DNA of 11,465 nt from an uncultured Clostridia bacterium (GCA_945927915.1 CAMEMX010000035.1:1-11465); one strand, 5' to 3'. Numbered from the stretch's first letter, positions 1 to 6,815 are shown. A program made the numbers and translations. Notes: a model not told the origin generated them from the letters alone.

Positions 1-5
1 TGTTG

Positions 6-1247
6 TCATTTGATCTTTCTTCCTTCGAGATAGTAACGCTTCTCGCGGCTGTGACCCATGGAGAAGGTCTTGCGCGGGAGGATGCCGTCGGCGATGACGC
101 CGCGGAAGAGCTGGCTCTTTTCCATCGCGGGCAGGAGGAAGCCGATGGCGTTGTCCTGCTTGGCAAGCGCGATCAGCGCGTCGTCGTCGTGGATGTAGTC
201 GATCTCACCCTCGTGCGCCTTGAGGTAGCCGTCGAGGAAGCCCTGCAGCACGCCGACGGCAAGCTGGCTCTTCGCCTTGTCCAGATATACCGTGCCGGAT
301 TCGCTGCCGATGTACCACTTGACCGCGAAGCCGTCCTCGGCGCAGGCCTCGGCCTGCAGCGCAGCAAGGAGCGCCTTCGGATCGCACTTGGTGATGACGC
401 GGTGGATCGGCTCAAACACCTGCGCCTCGTCGTGGATGTTTTCCAGCTCGACGAGCGCGAAACGGGCAGGATGGTCGGACAGATCCTCGCCCGGATGCTG
501 CGCCTTCAGCTCCTCATAGCAGGACTTTGCCGTGGCAAGGGAGTGGTTGCCGTCACCGACGGCGAAGACCATCGGCACGCCCTTGAGCCCCTCGTATTTT
601 TTGCCGACATTGGCGGTGTAATCCGTCAGGCGGGCGTTGAACGCCTCGGCCTCGGCGCCGTCCACAAGCCAGCCCGCGATGCGGTTGCCGCCCTCCATCA
701 GCTCAAAGTCATACAGCTTCGTCAGGCCGTCCTTTTTCTCCGCGATCGGCTCGATGAGCACCTTGTCGTGGTCGTCACAGAGCATGAGGATGTGCGGCAG
801 CTCGACCGGTGCGTTGCGGCGCACGCGCATACGCGGCGGGATGCGCTCGACGACCGTGCGCTCCGTCGCGCGGATGGCGGAGGTGGAGCAGGTGGAATAG
901 TCGTAAGCGTCAAGGTCGACCATGCCGACGAGGCCCTTGCGCACCGTGCCGTTTTCCAGTGTGCGCTCGACATAGACAAACGCGTTTTTCAGCGTGCGGA
1001 AGACGTTGTTTTTCAGATACTCCGCCATTGTCGCGTTGATGAGGGCGGTGTGCTCCGCCTCCTTCTCCGTGCCGAGCTCGGCCTCCGGGAGGATCAGGTT
1101 GATCGTCGAGGGCGCACCCTCGGCGTTCTTGCGCACACGCTCCCAATAGGCGGGGTCGGAGGTGAACTGGTCGCAGGCGATGACCGCCCACTTCTCCATG
1201 GAATCGACCTGCGGGAACAGAATGTCAGCCGGTAAAAATGCGTTCAT
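6..1247 (-). CDS. DUF1015 family protein
   Basis: This 413-residue soluble protein matches the DUF1015 (COG4198) family, whose biochemical function I cannot state with confidence. The family signature is the FAVGDGNHSLATAK stretch at about residues 228-241, corresponding to the usual ADGHHR/DGNH motif. Other family features are the RATE motif near 126-129 and the C-terminal GILPRKTFSMGHS segment near 388-400. There is no signal peptide or membrane segment, so it is probably cytoplasmic. The length is normal for the family and the gene is complete, with its TGA at positions 6-8. The start is the only good ATG after an AAAGG ribosome site about 11 nt upstream, and the N-terminal MNAFLPADILFPQ is typical. 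From memory, in many gut Firmicutes and Bacteroidetes this family lies beside serine biosynthesis genes (serC, serA). Any such partners here would lie left of the window, so a serine-related role is inference only. Confidence 0.9.
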   Translation of the reverse strand: MNAFLPADILFPQVDSMEKWAVIACDQFTSDPAYWERVRKNAEGAPSTINLILPEAELGTEKEAEHTALINATMAEYLKNNVFRTLKNAFVYVERTLENGTVRKGLVGMVDLDAYDYSTCSTSAIRATERTVVERIPPRMRVRRNAPVELPHILMLCDDHDKVLIEPIAEKKDGLTKLYDFELMEGGNRIAGWLVDGAEAEAFNARLTDYTANVGKKYEGLKGVPMVFAVGDGNHSLATAKSCYEELKAQHPGEDLSDHPARFALVELENIHDEAQVFEPIHRVITKCDPKALLAALQAEACAEDGFAVKWYIGSESGTVYLDKAKSQLAVGVLQGFLDGYLKAHEGEIDYIHDDDALIALAKQDNAIGFLLPAMEKSQLFRGVIADGILPRKTFSMGHSREKRYYLEGRKIK

Positions 1248-1292
1248 AATTCTATCAGCCTTTCGTTAATTATTCTGCGCGGTTTTCTCTCC

Positions 1293-1309
1293 GTGCGGCG
1301 GTGCCGCAC
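1293..1309 (-). other. Hairpin in the DUF1015 leader
   Basis: A 7-bp perfect stem (GTGCGGC / GCCGCAC) closes a 3-nt loop, about 46 nt upstream of the DUF1015 start and just after the predicted transcription start. No T-run follows on either strand, so it does not look like an intrinsic terminator. It may stabilise or modulate the leader. It could also be a chance structure in GC-rich DNA. Confidence 0.35.
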
Positions 1310-1323
1310 AGTTCCGTATTTTC

Positions 1324-1352
1324 ATTATAGCGCAAAGCGCGCCGTTTGCAAA
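1324..1352 (-). promoter_or_regulatory. Probable sigma-A promoter of the DUF1015 gene
   Basis: On the minus strand there is a perfect TATAAT -10 box at 1324-1329. A 4-of-6 -35 box lies upstream, either TTGCAA with a 16-nt spacer (1346-1351) or TTTGCA with a 17-nt spacer (1347-1352). The predicted leader is about 70 nt and contains the hairpin at 1293-1309. Confidence 0.6.
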
Positions 1353-1478
1353 GGGATTTTCCAAAATGCGCTCTTGTCGTTTTTTACAAATTTCGGCGCG
1401 ATTTTTGCGTATAGTGCCCAAAAAAGCCGTCCATACTATGAGCAGCACTTATGCTGTAACAAAACAGGAGGGACAAAT

Positions 1479-1688
1479 ATGGACACCTTTGCACTGATCC
1501 TCAGCATCATCGGTGCGCTCAACTGGGGACTTGTCGGCATTTTCCGCTTCGATCTGGTCGCCTGGCTGTTCGGCGGGCAGACCGCCACGGTCAGCCGCAT
1601 CATCTACACGCTCATCGGGCTTGCCGGGCTCTGGTGTATCTCGCTGCTGTTCCGCAGACACGCTCTGACCAGCGCCGAGGATGCCTGA
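1479..1688 (+). CDS. DUF378 small membrane protein
   Basis: This is a 69-residue protein of the DUF378 (YuzA-like) family of unknown function. The family hallmark is visible in the first half: GALNWGLVGIF at 12-22, then FDLVAWLFGG at 24-33. Two hydrophobic segments (about 4-22 and 41-58) make it a two-helix inner-membrane protein with a short polar, acidic C-terminus. Length is typical for the family. The ATG at 1479 is chosen because an AGGAGG-type ribosome site lies 6-8 nt upstream and because family homology begins there. The same frame stays open upstream to 1293, but that part is intergenic. The gene is divergent from DUF1015, convergent with the greA operon, and ends just before a strong terminator. 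I found no convincing -35/-10 pair for it. A TATAGT at 1410-1415 is the best -10 candidate but has no -35 at proper spacing. Confidence 0.88.
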   Translation: MDTFALILSIIGALNWGLVGIFRFDLVAWLFGGQTATVSRIIYTLIGLAGLWCISLLFRRHALTSAEDA

Positions 1689-1694
1689 AACATT

Positions 1695-1735
1695 GGAAAA
1701 ACCGCAGCTTTCGGACGAAAAGCTGCGGTTTTTCC
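1695..1735. terminator. Bidirectional intrinsic terminator
   Basis: A perfect 17-bp stem (arms 1695-1711 and 1719-1735, 7-nt loop) has a GC core (CCGCAGC / GCTGCGG) flanked by A5 on the left and T5 on the right. It gives a U-tract when read in either direction. It lies 6 nt after the DUF378 stop and about 57 nt after the greA stop, between convergent genes. It therefore probably ends both transcription units. Confidence 0.9.
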
Positions 1736-1736
1736 G

Positions 1737-1781
1737 TTGCAGTGAGATTGCCACGGGCGCAGAGCGCCCTCGAAACGACAT
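1737..1781 (-). repeat. REP-like dispersed palindromic element (degenerate copy)
   Basis: The minus strand shows ATGTCGTTTCGAG, then a GGGCGC-TCT-GCGCCC hairpin, then GTGGCAATCTC. This layout resembles the dispersed bacterial intergenic repeat of the form TGTCATTGCGAG, small hairpin, GTGGCAATCTC, which I recall from many GC-rich Firmicutes and other bacteria. The left half here is mutated (GTTTCGAG in place of ATTGCGAG). On the plus strand, GAGAT-CCA and TGG-ATCTC can pair outside the inner hairpin (outer right arm to about 1789), giving an extended stem-loop. Membership of that repeat family rests on memory of its consensus. The hairpin itself is directly visible. Confidence 0.5.
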
Positions 1782-1791
1782 GGATCTCGGC

Positions 1792-2298
1792 TTAATACGG
1801 AAGCAGCGGCGCGGAGCCGTCGTCCTCGGCGTTCTCGATGCTTTGGATGACGACCTCGTAGCTGTAATCGTCGCTGACCCTGACCATGCGGTGATCGCCG
1901 ACGGCTGCGCCCAGAACCGCCTTGCCGAGCGGCGACTCCATGCTGATAAAGCCCTTGTCCGGCTCGATGCGCACGGTCGAGACGACCTGCAGGACCATCG
2001 TCTCCTCGTCCTCGGGGAGGTAGACCGTCACCTTGTCGTACAGCTTGACCTTGCCCGTGTCCGCCGCGTCCTCGTCGATGATCTGCGCGGTCTTTATCAT
2101 GTTTTGCAGATAGCGCATCCGGCTGTCGTTGCGGCGCTGCGCCTGCTTGGCGGCCTTGTATTCGTAGTTTTCGCTCAGGTCGCCGAATTCGCGCGTGCGC
2201 TTGACCTCCTCCATGATCTTCGGGCGCTGGTTGAGGCGTCTGTCCTCCAGCTCGGCCTCCATGAGGGCAATGTCCTTTTTTGTCAATTTATCGTACAT
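1792..2298 (-). CDS. greA: GreA/GreB-family transcript cleavage factor
   Basis: This 168-residue protein rescues backtracked RNA polymerase by inserting a coiled coil into the secondary channel and stimulating cleavage of the RNA 3' end. The N-terminal coiled coil spans about residues 1-75, and its tip carries the family motif GDLSEN (39-44) with the acidic residues D40 and E43 that act at the RNAP active site. EYKAAKQAQ follows. The C-terminal FKBP-like domain (about 83-155) has the conserved ESPLGKAVLG (121-130). It is about 10 residues longer than the usual 158, because of an acidic then apolar tail (156-168). The ATG at 2298 is chosen over one 12 codons upstream because GAAGG lies 7 nt before it and the coiled coil begins there. 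It is the last gene of the operon, 17 nt after GDPD. Sequence is less canonical than most GreA proteins, so it may be a second copy, with the main greA elsewhere in the genome. Confidence 0.88.
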   Translation of the reverse strand: MYDKLTKKDIALMEAELEDRRLNQRPKIMEEVKRTREFGDLSENYEYKAAKQAQRRNDSRMRYLQNMIKTAQIIDEDAADTGKVKLYDKVTVYLPEDEETMVLQVVSTVRIEPDKGFISMESPLGKAVLGAAVGDHRMVRVSDDYSYEVVIQSIENAEDDGSAPLLPY

Positions 2299-2315
2299 AA
2301 TTATTCCTTCTTCAA

Positions 2316-3140
2316 TCAAAATCTCGGGCGGCAATGCTCAAAAATGAGGATCGAGCCGTCCTGCATAGCCGTTTTCGCGTCGCGCTCGTCGGTGATCGTC
2401 CACGAAAATTCCTGCACGCCCCACAGGCGCTTGCACACGCGCAGCGACAGCCGCCCGCGGTCGGCGAATTTATACGCCACAAAGTGCGGCACGGTCAGGA
2501 AATTCATGGAAAGCTCCGTCAGCAGCAGCGCCAGGGGCAGGTGCAGCCCGCTGCGCTCGCGCAGGAAATTGCACGAAAGCTGGCCGCGCACAATGTCCGG
2601 CCGGTGCTTTTTCAGCCAGAGCAGCACGCGCGGGTCAAACGACTCGATGCAAAATTGCAGCGTGGGATAGCCGTCGAGCATGGCGCAGACCGCCTTGCTC
2701 AGCGCGGCGTGGTTTCCGCCGGTCGGCTTCAGCTCGATGACGAGCGGGGCTTTCCCCGCGAAGACGGGAAGGACTTCCTCCAAATAAGGGATCTTTTGCG
2801 CAGTCCCCTCCAGGCGCATTTGCTCCAGCTCGGCGGCGGTGCAGTCCGCGATGTTCCGCCCGACGCCCGCCGTGCGCTTCAGGCTCTCGTCGTGCATGAC
2901 GACGAGGCGTCCGTCCCTGCTCAGGTGGACGTCCAGCTCCGCGCCGTAGCCGTTTTGCACCGCGAGATGAAAGGCTTGTAGAGAGTTTTCCGGCACGCCG
3001 TCGCCATGCAGGCCGCGGTGGGCATAGTGCCACTTCTCAAGGCCGAAAAATCCCCTCTTTTTCCGCTTTCCGCGCAGGCTCAGCAGCCACAGCGCTGCAA
3101 GCAGCGCGACCGCCAACAATACGATCAATACCGTTTTCAT
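2316..3140 (-). CDS. Membrane-anchored glycerophosphodiester phosphodiesterase
   Basis: This 274-residue enzyme of the GDPD/UgpQ family hydrolyses glycerophosphodiesters to sn-glycerol 3-phosphate and an alcohol. The TIM-barrel signatures are clear: HRG at 41-43, PENSLQAF at 50-57, AELDVHLSRDG at 67-77 (metal-binding E68 and D70), VVMHD at 80-84 (catalytic H83) and VIELKP at 134-139. The catalytic histidines expected for the family are H41 and H83. One N-terminal transmembrane helix (about 2-21) is followed at once by a very basic stretch (RGKRKKRG, 23-30). By the positive-inside rule this would place the catalytic domain in the cytoplasm. The start follows a GAGG site inside the end of the MFS gene, whose stop is only 2 nt upstream, so translational coupling is likely. 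The substrate head group cannot be told from sequence. Confidence 0.92.
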   Translation of the reverse strand: MKTVLIVLLAVALLAALWLLSLRGKRKKRGFFGLEKWHYAHRGLHGDGVPENSLQAFHLAVQNGYGAELDVHLSRDGRLVVMHDESLKRTAGVGRNIADCTAAELEQMRLEGTAQKIPYLEEVLPVFAGKAPLVIELKPTGGNHAALSKAVCAMLDGYPTLQFCIESFDPRVLLWLKKHRPDIVRGQLSCNFLRERSGLHLPLALLLTELSMNFLTVPHFVAYKFADRGRLSLRVCKRLWGVQEFSWTITDERDAKTAMQDGSILIFEHCRPRF

Positions 3141-3142
3141 GC

Positions 3143-4780
3143 TCAGTCCTCAACGTTCAGCGCTTCCAGACCGCGCTTTGCCACGGGCTTGTTGTCGCCG
3201 TGCATGACAAAGAGCATCGTCACGAACGCCAGCGCGACAAACACCGCCGCATAGGGGAACAAGGCAGTCAAGCCGAGCTTGTCCATCAGGAAGCCCGACA
3301 AAAGCGGCGTGACGGTCTGCGCCGCCATGCTCGCGGTGTAATAGATGCCCGTGTACTTGCCGACGCTCCCGCCGCGGCACATCTCCACGACCATCGGGAA
3401 GGAGTTGACATTGATCGTCGCCCAGCCGATGCCCGCGAGGGCGAACATACAGTTCATCAGCAGCGTCGGGCTGCTCTCGCGCAGGAAGCAGGCGACGGTG
3501 AACGAGGTCGTCAGCATCACGATACCGGCAAGGATGGTCTTTTTCCGACCGACCTTTGACGAGAGCATACCGATGGGCAGATACGAGACGATCGCAGCGA
3601 CCTGCGCAAGCATCAGGGTGAGGTTGTAGTCCTTGTTCAAAACGCTGCTGGCGTAGACGGAGTATTTGGAGGTCACGGCGTTATAGCCCATGAACCACAG
3701 GATGATGGAGGCCAGCAGGAAGAACAGCGAGCGTTTTTCACCCTTGCCGAACTTGCCGTCCGTCTCCTGCTCCTGTTCCGTTTCGATGCCGTAGCGTCTG
3801 CTCTCCTCATGCATCCGCTTTACGAGCTTCGGCTCGCGCACCTGCCAGGCAAACAGCGCCAGCGCCGCGAGCATCACGAGCGCAATGACGGAGAAATACA
3901 CCGTGTAGGACATCATCGAATTTTTGACCGCGCCGGTGGCGAACACCATGCCGAGGCCGAGCACCAATATGCCGCCCGCGCTGCCCATCAGATTGATGAC
4001 GGCGTTCGCCTTGGAGCGCAGCGGCTTCGGCGTCACGTCCGGCATCAGCGCAACGGCGGGCGAGCGGAAGATCGCCATCGAGAGTAGCACCATCAGAAGC
4101 AGCGCGATAAAGACGATCAGCGCCGTCGGATGCTCCGCCGTCTGATTCCAGGCGTAGGCCTGCCGCGCGGGCACGACATAGTCCGTGTAGTGCGGGTTCG
4201 TGAAGGCCTTGCCGTCTGCGTGCTTGGCGATGTCCGCGCGCTCGGCTTCGGTAAAGCGGTCGGAGAGGGCATAGGCAGCGCCGTCCGGCGTTCTGACCTC
4301 GCCGTCCGTGACGGTGAGCTGCGACGGAATTGCGCAGAATTCCTCCTCGGAAAACAGGTCGCTCAGGCGGTAGTCCGTGCCGTCGGGCGTCTTGAGGGCG
4401 GCGTCTGCTTCCTGCGCGTAAAGCGTCTGCATCGCGGCAGGCTCGTCGATCTGCGAGACCGCAGTGAGGTTTTTGAGCTGCGCGGCGTCGGCAAACGACA
4501 GGCCGACAAAGATCACGGCGGCGGCGAGCGTGCCGATCAGGATAAACGGCGTGCGCCGGCCAAGACGGCTGTGGCAGCGGTCGGAGATCGCGCCGAACAG
4601 CGGCAGAAGGAACAGCGCCAGCACGTTATCCAGCGCCATCACGCCGCCGGAGGCGGTCTGCGACAGGCCGAACTTGTTCGTCAGAATGAGCGGGATCGTG
4701 TTGTCATACGCCTGCCAAAAGGCGCAGATCAGGAAAAATGCGAAGCCGACAAAGATCGTCCGCTTATAGTTTAGCTTCAT
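3143..4780 (-). CDS. MFS transporter (SLC45/GPH-like) with large extracellular insertion
   Basis: This 545-residue, 12-helix major facilitator transporter resembles bacterial SLC45/GPH-type sugar transporters. Helix 1 is at about 9-27 and helix 2 at 47-66. A motif-A-like loop follows (SDRCHSRLGRRTP, 66-78), then helix 3 at 78-96 and helix 4 at 218-236 with the RSPAVALMPDV continuation (239-249). Helices 5-6 lie at 258-312, a charged cytoplasmic loop at 313-350, and helices 7-12 at 351-527. A second motif-A copy (SSKVGRKKT, 407-415) lies between helices 8 and 9. Unusually, about 120 soluble residues (97-217) separate helices 3 and 4, a loop predicted to face outside, with a duplicated TPDG-Y-LSD-F motif. 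The start overlaps the end of the HAD gene by 17 nt, with GGGGAG upstream. Substrate is unknown: a sugar or, from the neighbours, a phosphodiester or phosphorylated compound. Confidence 0.88.
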   Translation of the reverse strand: MKLNYKRTIFVGFAFFLICAFWQAYDNTIPLILTNKFGLSQTASGGVMALDNVLALFLLPLFGAISDRCHSRLGRRTPFILIGTLAAAVIFVGLSFADAAQLKNLTAVSQIDEPAAMQTLYAQEADAALKTPDGTDYRLSDLFSEEEFCAIPSQLTVTDGEVRTPDGAAYALSDRFTEAERADIAKHADGKAFTNPHYTDYVVPARQAYAWNQTAEHPTALIVFIALLLMVLLSMAIFRSPAVALMPDVTPKPLRSKANAVINLMGSAGGILVLGLGMVFATGAVKNSMMSYTVYFSVIALVMLAALALFAWQVREPKLVKRMHEESRRYGIETEQEQETDGKFGKGEKRSLFFLLASIILWFMGYNAVTSKYSVYASSVLNKDYNLTLMLAQVAAIVSYLPIGMLSSKVGRKKTILAGIVMLTTSFTVACFLRESSPTLLMNCMFALAGIGWATINVNSFPMVVEMCRGGSVGKYTGIYYTASMAAQTVTPLLSGFLMDKLGLTALFPYAAVFVALAFVTMLFVMHGDNKPVAKRGLEALNVED

Positions 4781-5594
4781 GGATGCACTCCCCTTCCTGC
4801 AGCGCGGTCAGTACCGCACGGATGTTCTCAAAAATATGCGTGGGTTTTTCCGCATTCCGCCGGACGTCCTCGAGCGTGCTCTCGCCGGAGAGGACGAGGG
4901 CGGCGTCGACGCCCGCATGGACGGCGCAGGCGATGTCGGTATAGACGCGGTCGCCGATGAGCAGCGTCTCTGCCGCGGAAAAGCCGTAGCGCTCCATGGC
5001 AAGCAGCGCCATCTCCGGCTGCGGTTTGCCGATAAAGACCGGGCGGCGTCCGGTCGCGCGGAAGAGCATCTCGCACACCGAGCCGCAGTCCGGCACATAG
5101 CCGTACCACGTCGGGCAGACCCAGTCGGGGTTGGCGGCGATAAAATCTACGCCGCGGCCCAGCAAAATGCACGCATCCTCCAGCTTTTGGAACGTCAGCT
5201 CCGTGTCGAAGCCGCACACGAGCGCCTGCACGTCGTCCGAGCGGCGGTCTGTAACGGTAAAGCCCGCAGCCGAAAGCTGCGCGCGGAACGAGGCCGTGCC
5301 GAAGGCGTAAAGCAGTTTGTCCCGGTAGCCGTGCTGCGCCAGATAGATCACCAGCGCGTCGACCGAGGTCAGAAAATCGTCCTTCTCCGAGGCGATGCCC
5401 AGCCGCGCCAGCTTTTCGATGTAAGCCTCCACGCTGCGGGAGGAATTGTTGGTCAAAAACAGGTATTTCCCGCCGATTTGGCGCACATAGTCCAGAAAAT
5501 CGACCGTGCCGTCAAACAGGCAGTCGTCGAGGTAGATCGTGCCGTCCATGTCGAGCAGGAACAGCCGTTTGCCCTGTAAGGGCGGGTTCTCCAT
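4764..5594 (-). CDS. HAD-IIA family phosphatase (NagD/PGP-like)
   Basis: This 276-residue cytoplasmic phosphatase belongs to the HAD superfamily, subfamily IIA (NagD, p-nitrophenyl phosphatase, phosphoglycolate/glycerol-3-phosphate phosphatase). Motif I is DMDGT at 15-19, with nucleophile D15 and acid/base D17. Motif II is TNNSS at 48-52, motif III is the lysine of GKP at 189-191, and motif IV is GDRVYTD at 214-220. The C2 cap lies between motifs II and III and includes the family stretch AANPDWVCPT (153-162). Length is typical. The ATG at 5594 is chosen because AGAGGG precedes it by about 6 nt and the homology begins there. An open frame continues upstream to 5657 but overlaps the tmcAL end and the promoter. 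The 3' end overlaps the MFS start by 17 nt. HAD-IIA enzymes include glycerol-3-phosphate phosphatases, which would fit the GDPD two genes downstream, but this substrate is inference. Confidence 0.92.
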   Translation of the reverse strand: MENPPLQGKRLFLLDMDGTIYLDDCLFDGTVDFLDYVRQIGGKYLFLTNNSSRSVEAYIEKLARLGIASEKDDFLTSVDALVIYLAQHGYRDKLLYAFGTASFRAQLSAAGFTVTDRRSDDVQALVCGFDTELTFQKLEDACILLGRGVDFIAANPDWVCPTWYGYVPDCGSVCEMLFRATGRRPVFIGKPQPEMALLAMERYGFSAAETLLIGDRVYTDIACAVHAGVDAALVLSGESTLEDVRRNAEKPTHIFENIRAVLTALQEGECIHEAKL

Positions 5595-5628
5595 CGCAAG
5601 CCCTCTTTTCCATTGCGTCTTTTCTTCT

Positions 5629-5657
5629 ATTATAGCGTATCGTGCAGCGGTTCGCAA
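5629..5657 (-). promoter_or_regulatory. Internal promoter for the HAD-MFS-GDPD-greA unit
   Basis: On the minus strand there is a perfect TATAAT at 5629-5634 and a TTGCGA -35 (4 of 6) at 5652-5657, exactly 17 nt apart. The tmcAL stop codon TAA (5630-5632) is part of the -10 box. The predicted start near 5622 leaves a leader of about 28 nt carrying the AGAGGG ribosome site. It could let the four downstream genes be expressed apart from tmcAL. Confidence 0.65.
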
Positions 5658-6787
5658 GCATCTGTTTTTCGCACGAAAACGCGCGAATCCGGCACGGGCT
5701 TTTCCGGCGCGTCCTCACAAAACAGGCCGTAGAGCGCGTCGGCACGGCGCTCCAGCTCCGCGTAGTCCGCGTCCGGCGCGCTCTGTCCCGCGTTGAGCAC
5801 CGGAATGCTGCCGCGTTTTCTCGCCTCACGCACGACCGCCGCGCCGCGTTCGTTCAGCGCCAGAACGCGCACATACGGCGCCGGACGCTCCATCGTCTGC
5901 GCGGAAAGGCCGAGCAGCGCACACAGCAGTAGGCGCTTCAGGCGCGTGTGCGTATAGCGCTTGGACTTTGCCGCCTCGATCACGGCGTCCAGCGTCGCCT
6001 CCGCGCGACACGCGTGCATCAACTTGCGCCAAAGCCCCTCCGAGCCGTAGGGCAGCGCCTCAAACGCCGCCTCCGGCATCGCCCGCAGCAGCGCCAGCCA
6101 CGCCCGTTCCCCGGCCTGTACGGTATGGCGCGGCGCACCGGCATAAGCCTCCAGCGCCGCCTGCGGCACATAGCCGTGCCAGCGCTCCATCGTCCGCAGC
6201 ATGCTTGCCGAGGGATTCTCCCTTTCCAGGCTTTCATGGTAGCTGCCCTCACGGCGCACGGTCATCGGGCGGAGCGGGCTTTGCAGCCGCAAAATCGCCT
6301 TGCAGTATTCGACGGCGAGGATGTCGTTCGGCTGCTCCAAAACGCTGCCGCGTCCGTCGAGCGCCTCCACGGCGTTCTGCCTTGCGCGCGGGAAGGACAC
6401 GCCGCTTGCCAGCTCGCTGCGCAGCGCCGTCTGAAAGCGCTCCGTCAGCAGAAGCTCTGCGGTTGACATAATATCATCCAGCTCTCCGCTCTCGCTGCCG
6501 AAGCACAGCGCGTCGATGCAGCCCATGCGCGTGAGTACGTCGACGCCGCCCTGCGCGAAGCCCTCGGCAGAGGCGACGGCATACGTCAGCGGCAGCTCCA
6601 GCACAAGATCCGCGCCGCCCAGCACCGCCGCCTGTGCGCGGACGGCCTTACCGAGCAGGGCAGGTTCACCGCGCTGGACGAAATTGCCGCTCATCAGGCA
6701 GACCTTCACGCCGTCGATGGCGCGAAGCTGCTTTGCGTGACCGTTGTGAAAGGGGTTATATTCGCAGATGACGCCGACTGTTTTCAT
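5630..6787 (-). CDS. tmcAL: tRNA(Met) cytidine acetate ligase TmcAL
   Basis: This 385-residue enzyme (YlbM family) uses ATP and acetate, through acetyl-AMP, to make N4-acetylcytidine at the wobble base C34 of elongator tRNA-Met. The nucleotidyltransferase signature is at the N-terminus: GVICEYNPFHNGH (5-17), with the HxGH motif H14-H17. Further family blocks are MSGNFVQRGEPA (32-43), GADLVLELP (58-66), FGSE (97-100), QPNDILAVEY (152-161) and the tRNA-binding-type SKRYTHTRLKRLL (275-287). It is slightly shorter than the 415-residue Bacillus subtilis protein but complete. The start follows a GAGGG site 6 nt upstream. It is divergent from ackA, and the HAD gene begins 35 nt after its stop. The link to acetate metabolism next door is noteworthy. 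Confidence 0.93.
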   Translation of the reverse strand: MKTVGVICEYNPFHNGHAKQLRAIDGVKVCLMSGNFVQRGEPALLGKAVRAQAAVLGGADLVLELPLTYAVASAEGFAQGGVDVLTRMGCIDALCFGSESGELDDIMSTAELLLTERFQTALRSELASGVSFPRARQNAVEALDGRGSVLEQPNDILAVEYCKAILRLQSPLRPMTVRREGSYHESLERENPSASMLRTMERWHGYVPQAALEAYAGAPRHTVQAGERAWLALLRAMPEAAFEALPYGSEGLWRKLMHACRAEATLDAVIEAAKSKRYTHTRLKRLLLCALLGLSAQTMERPAPYVRVLALNERGAAVVREARKRGSIPVLNAGQSAPDADYAELERRADALYGLFCEDAPEKPVPDSRVFVRKTDACEPLHDTL

Positions 6788-6815
6788 AAAAATCCCTCAA
6801 TTTCCAAAAAAGCTC

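Noticed and set aside
3..1235. Long plus-strand open frame of about 410 codons
   Set aside because: It is antisense to the DUF1015 gene, has no family motifs, and arises from the GC-rich codon bias of the true gene.
1400..1440. Promoter for DUF378 using TATAGT at 1410-1415
   Set aside because: The nearest -35-like TTTACA is 21 nt away and there is no extended -10, so it is not called.
5595..5657. 21-codon upstream extension of the HAD phosphatase
   Set aside because: It would start upstream of the predicted promoter's transcription start, and AGAGGG fits the ATG at 5594.
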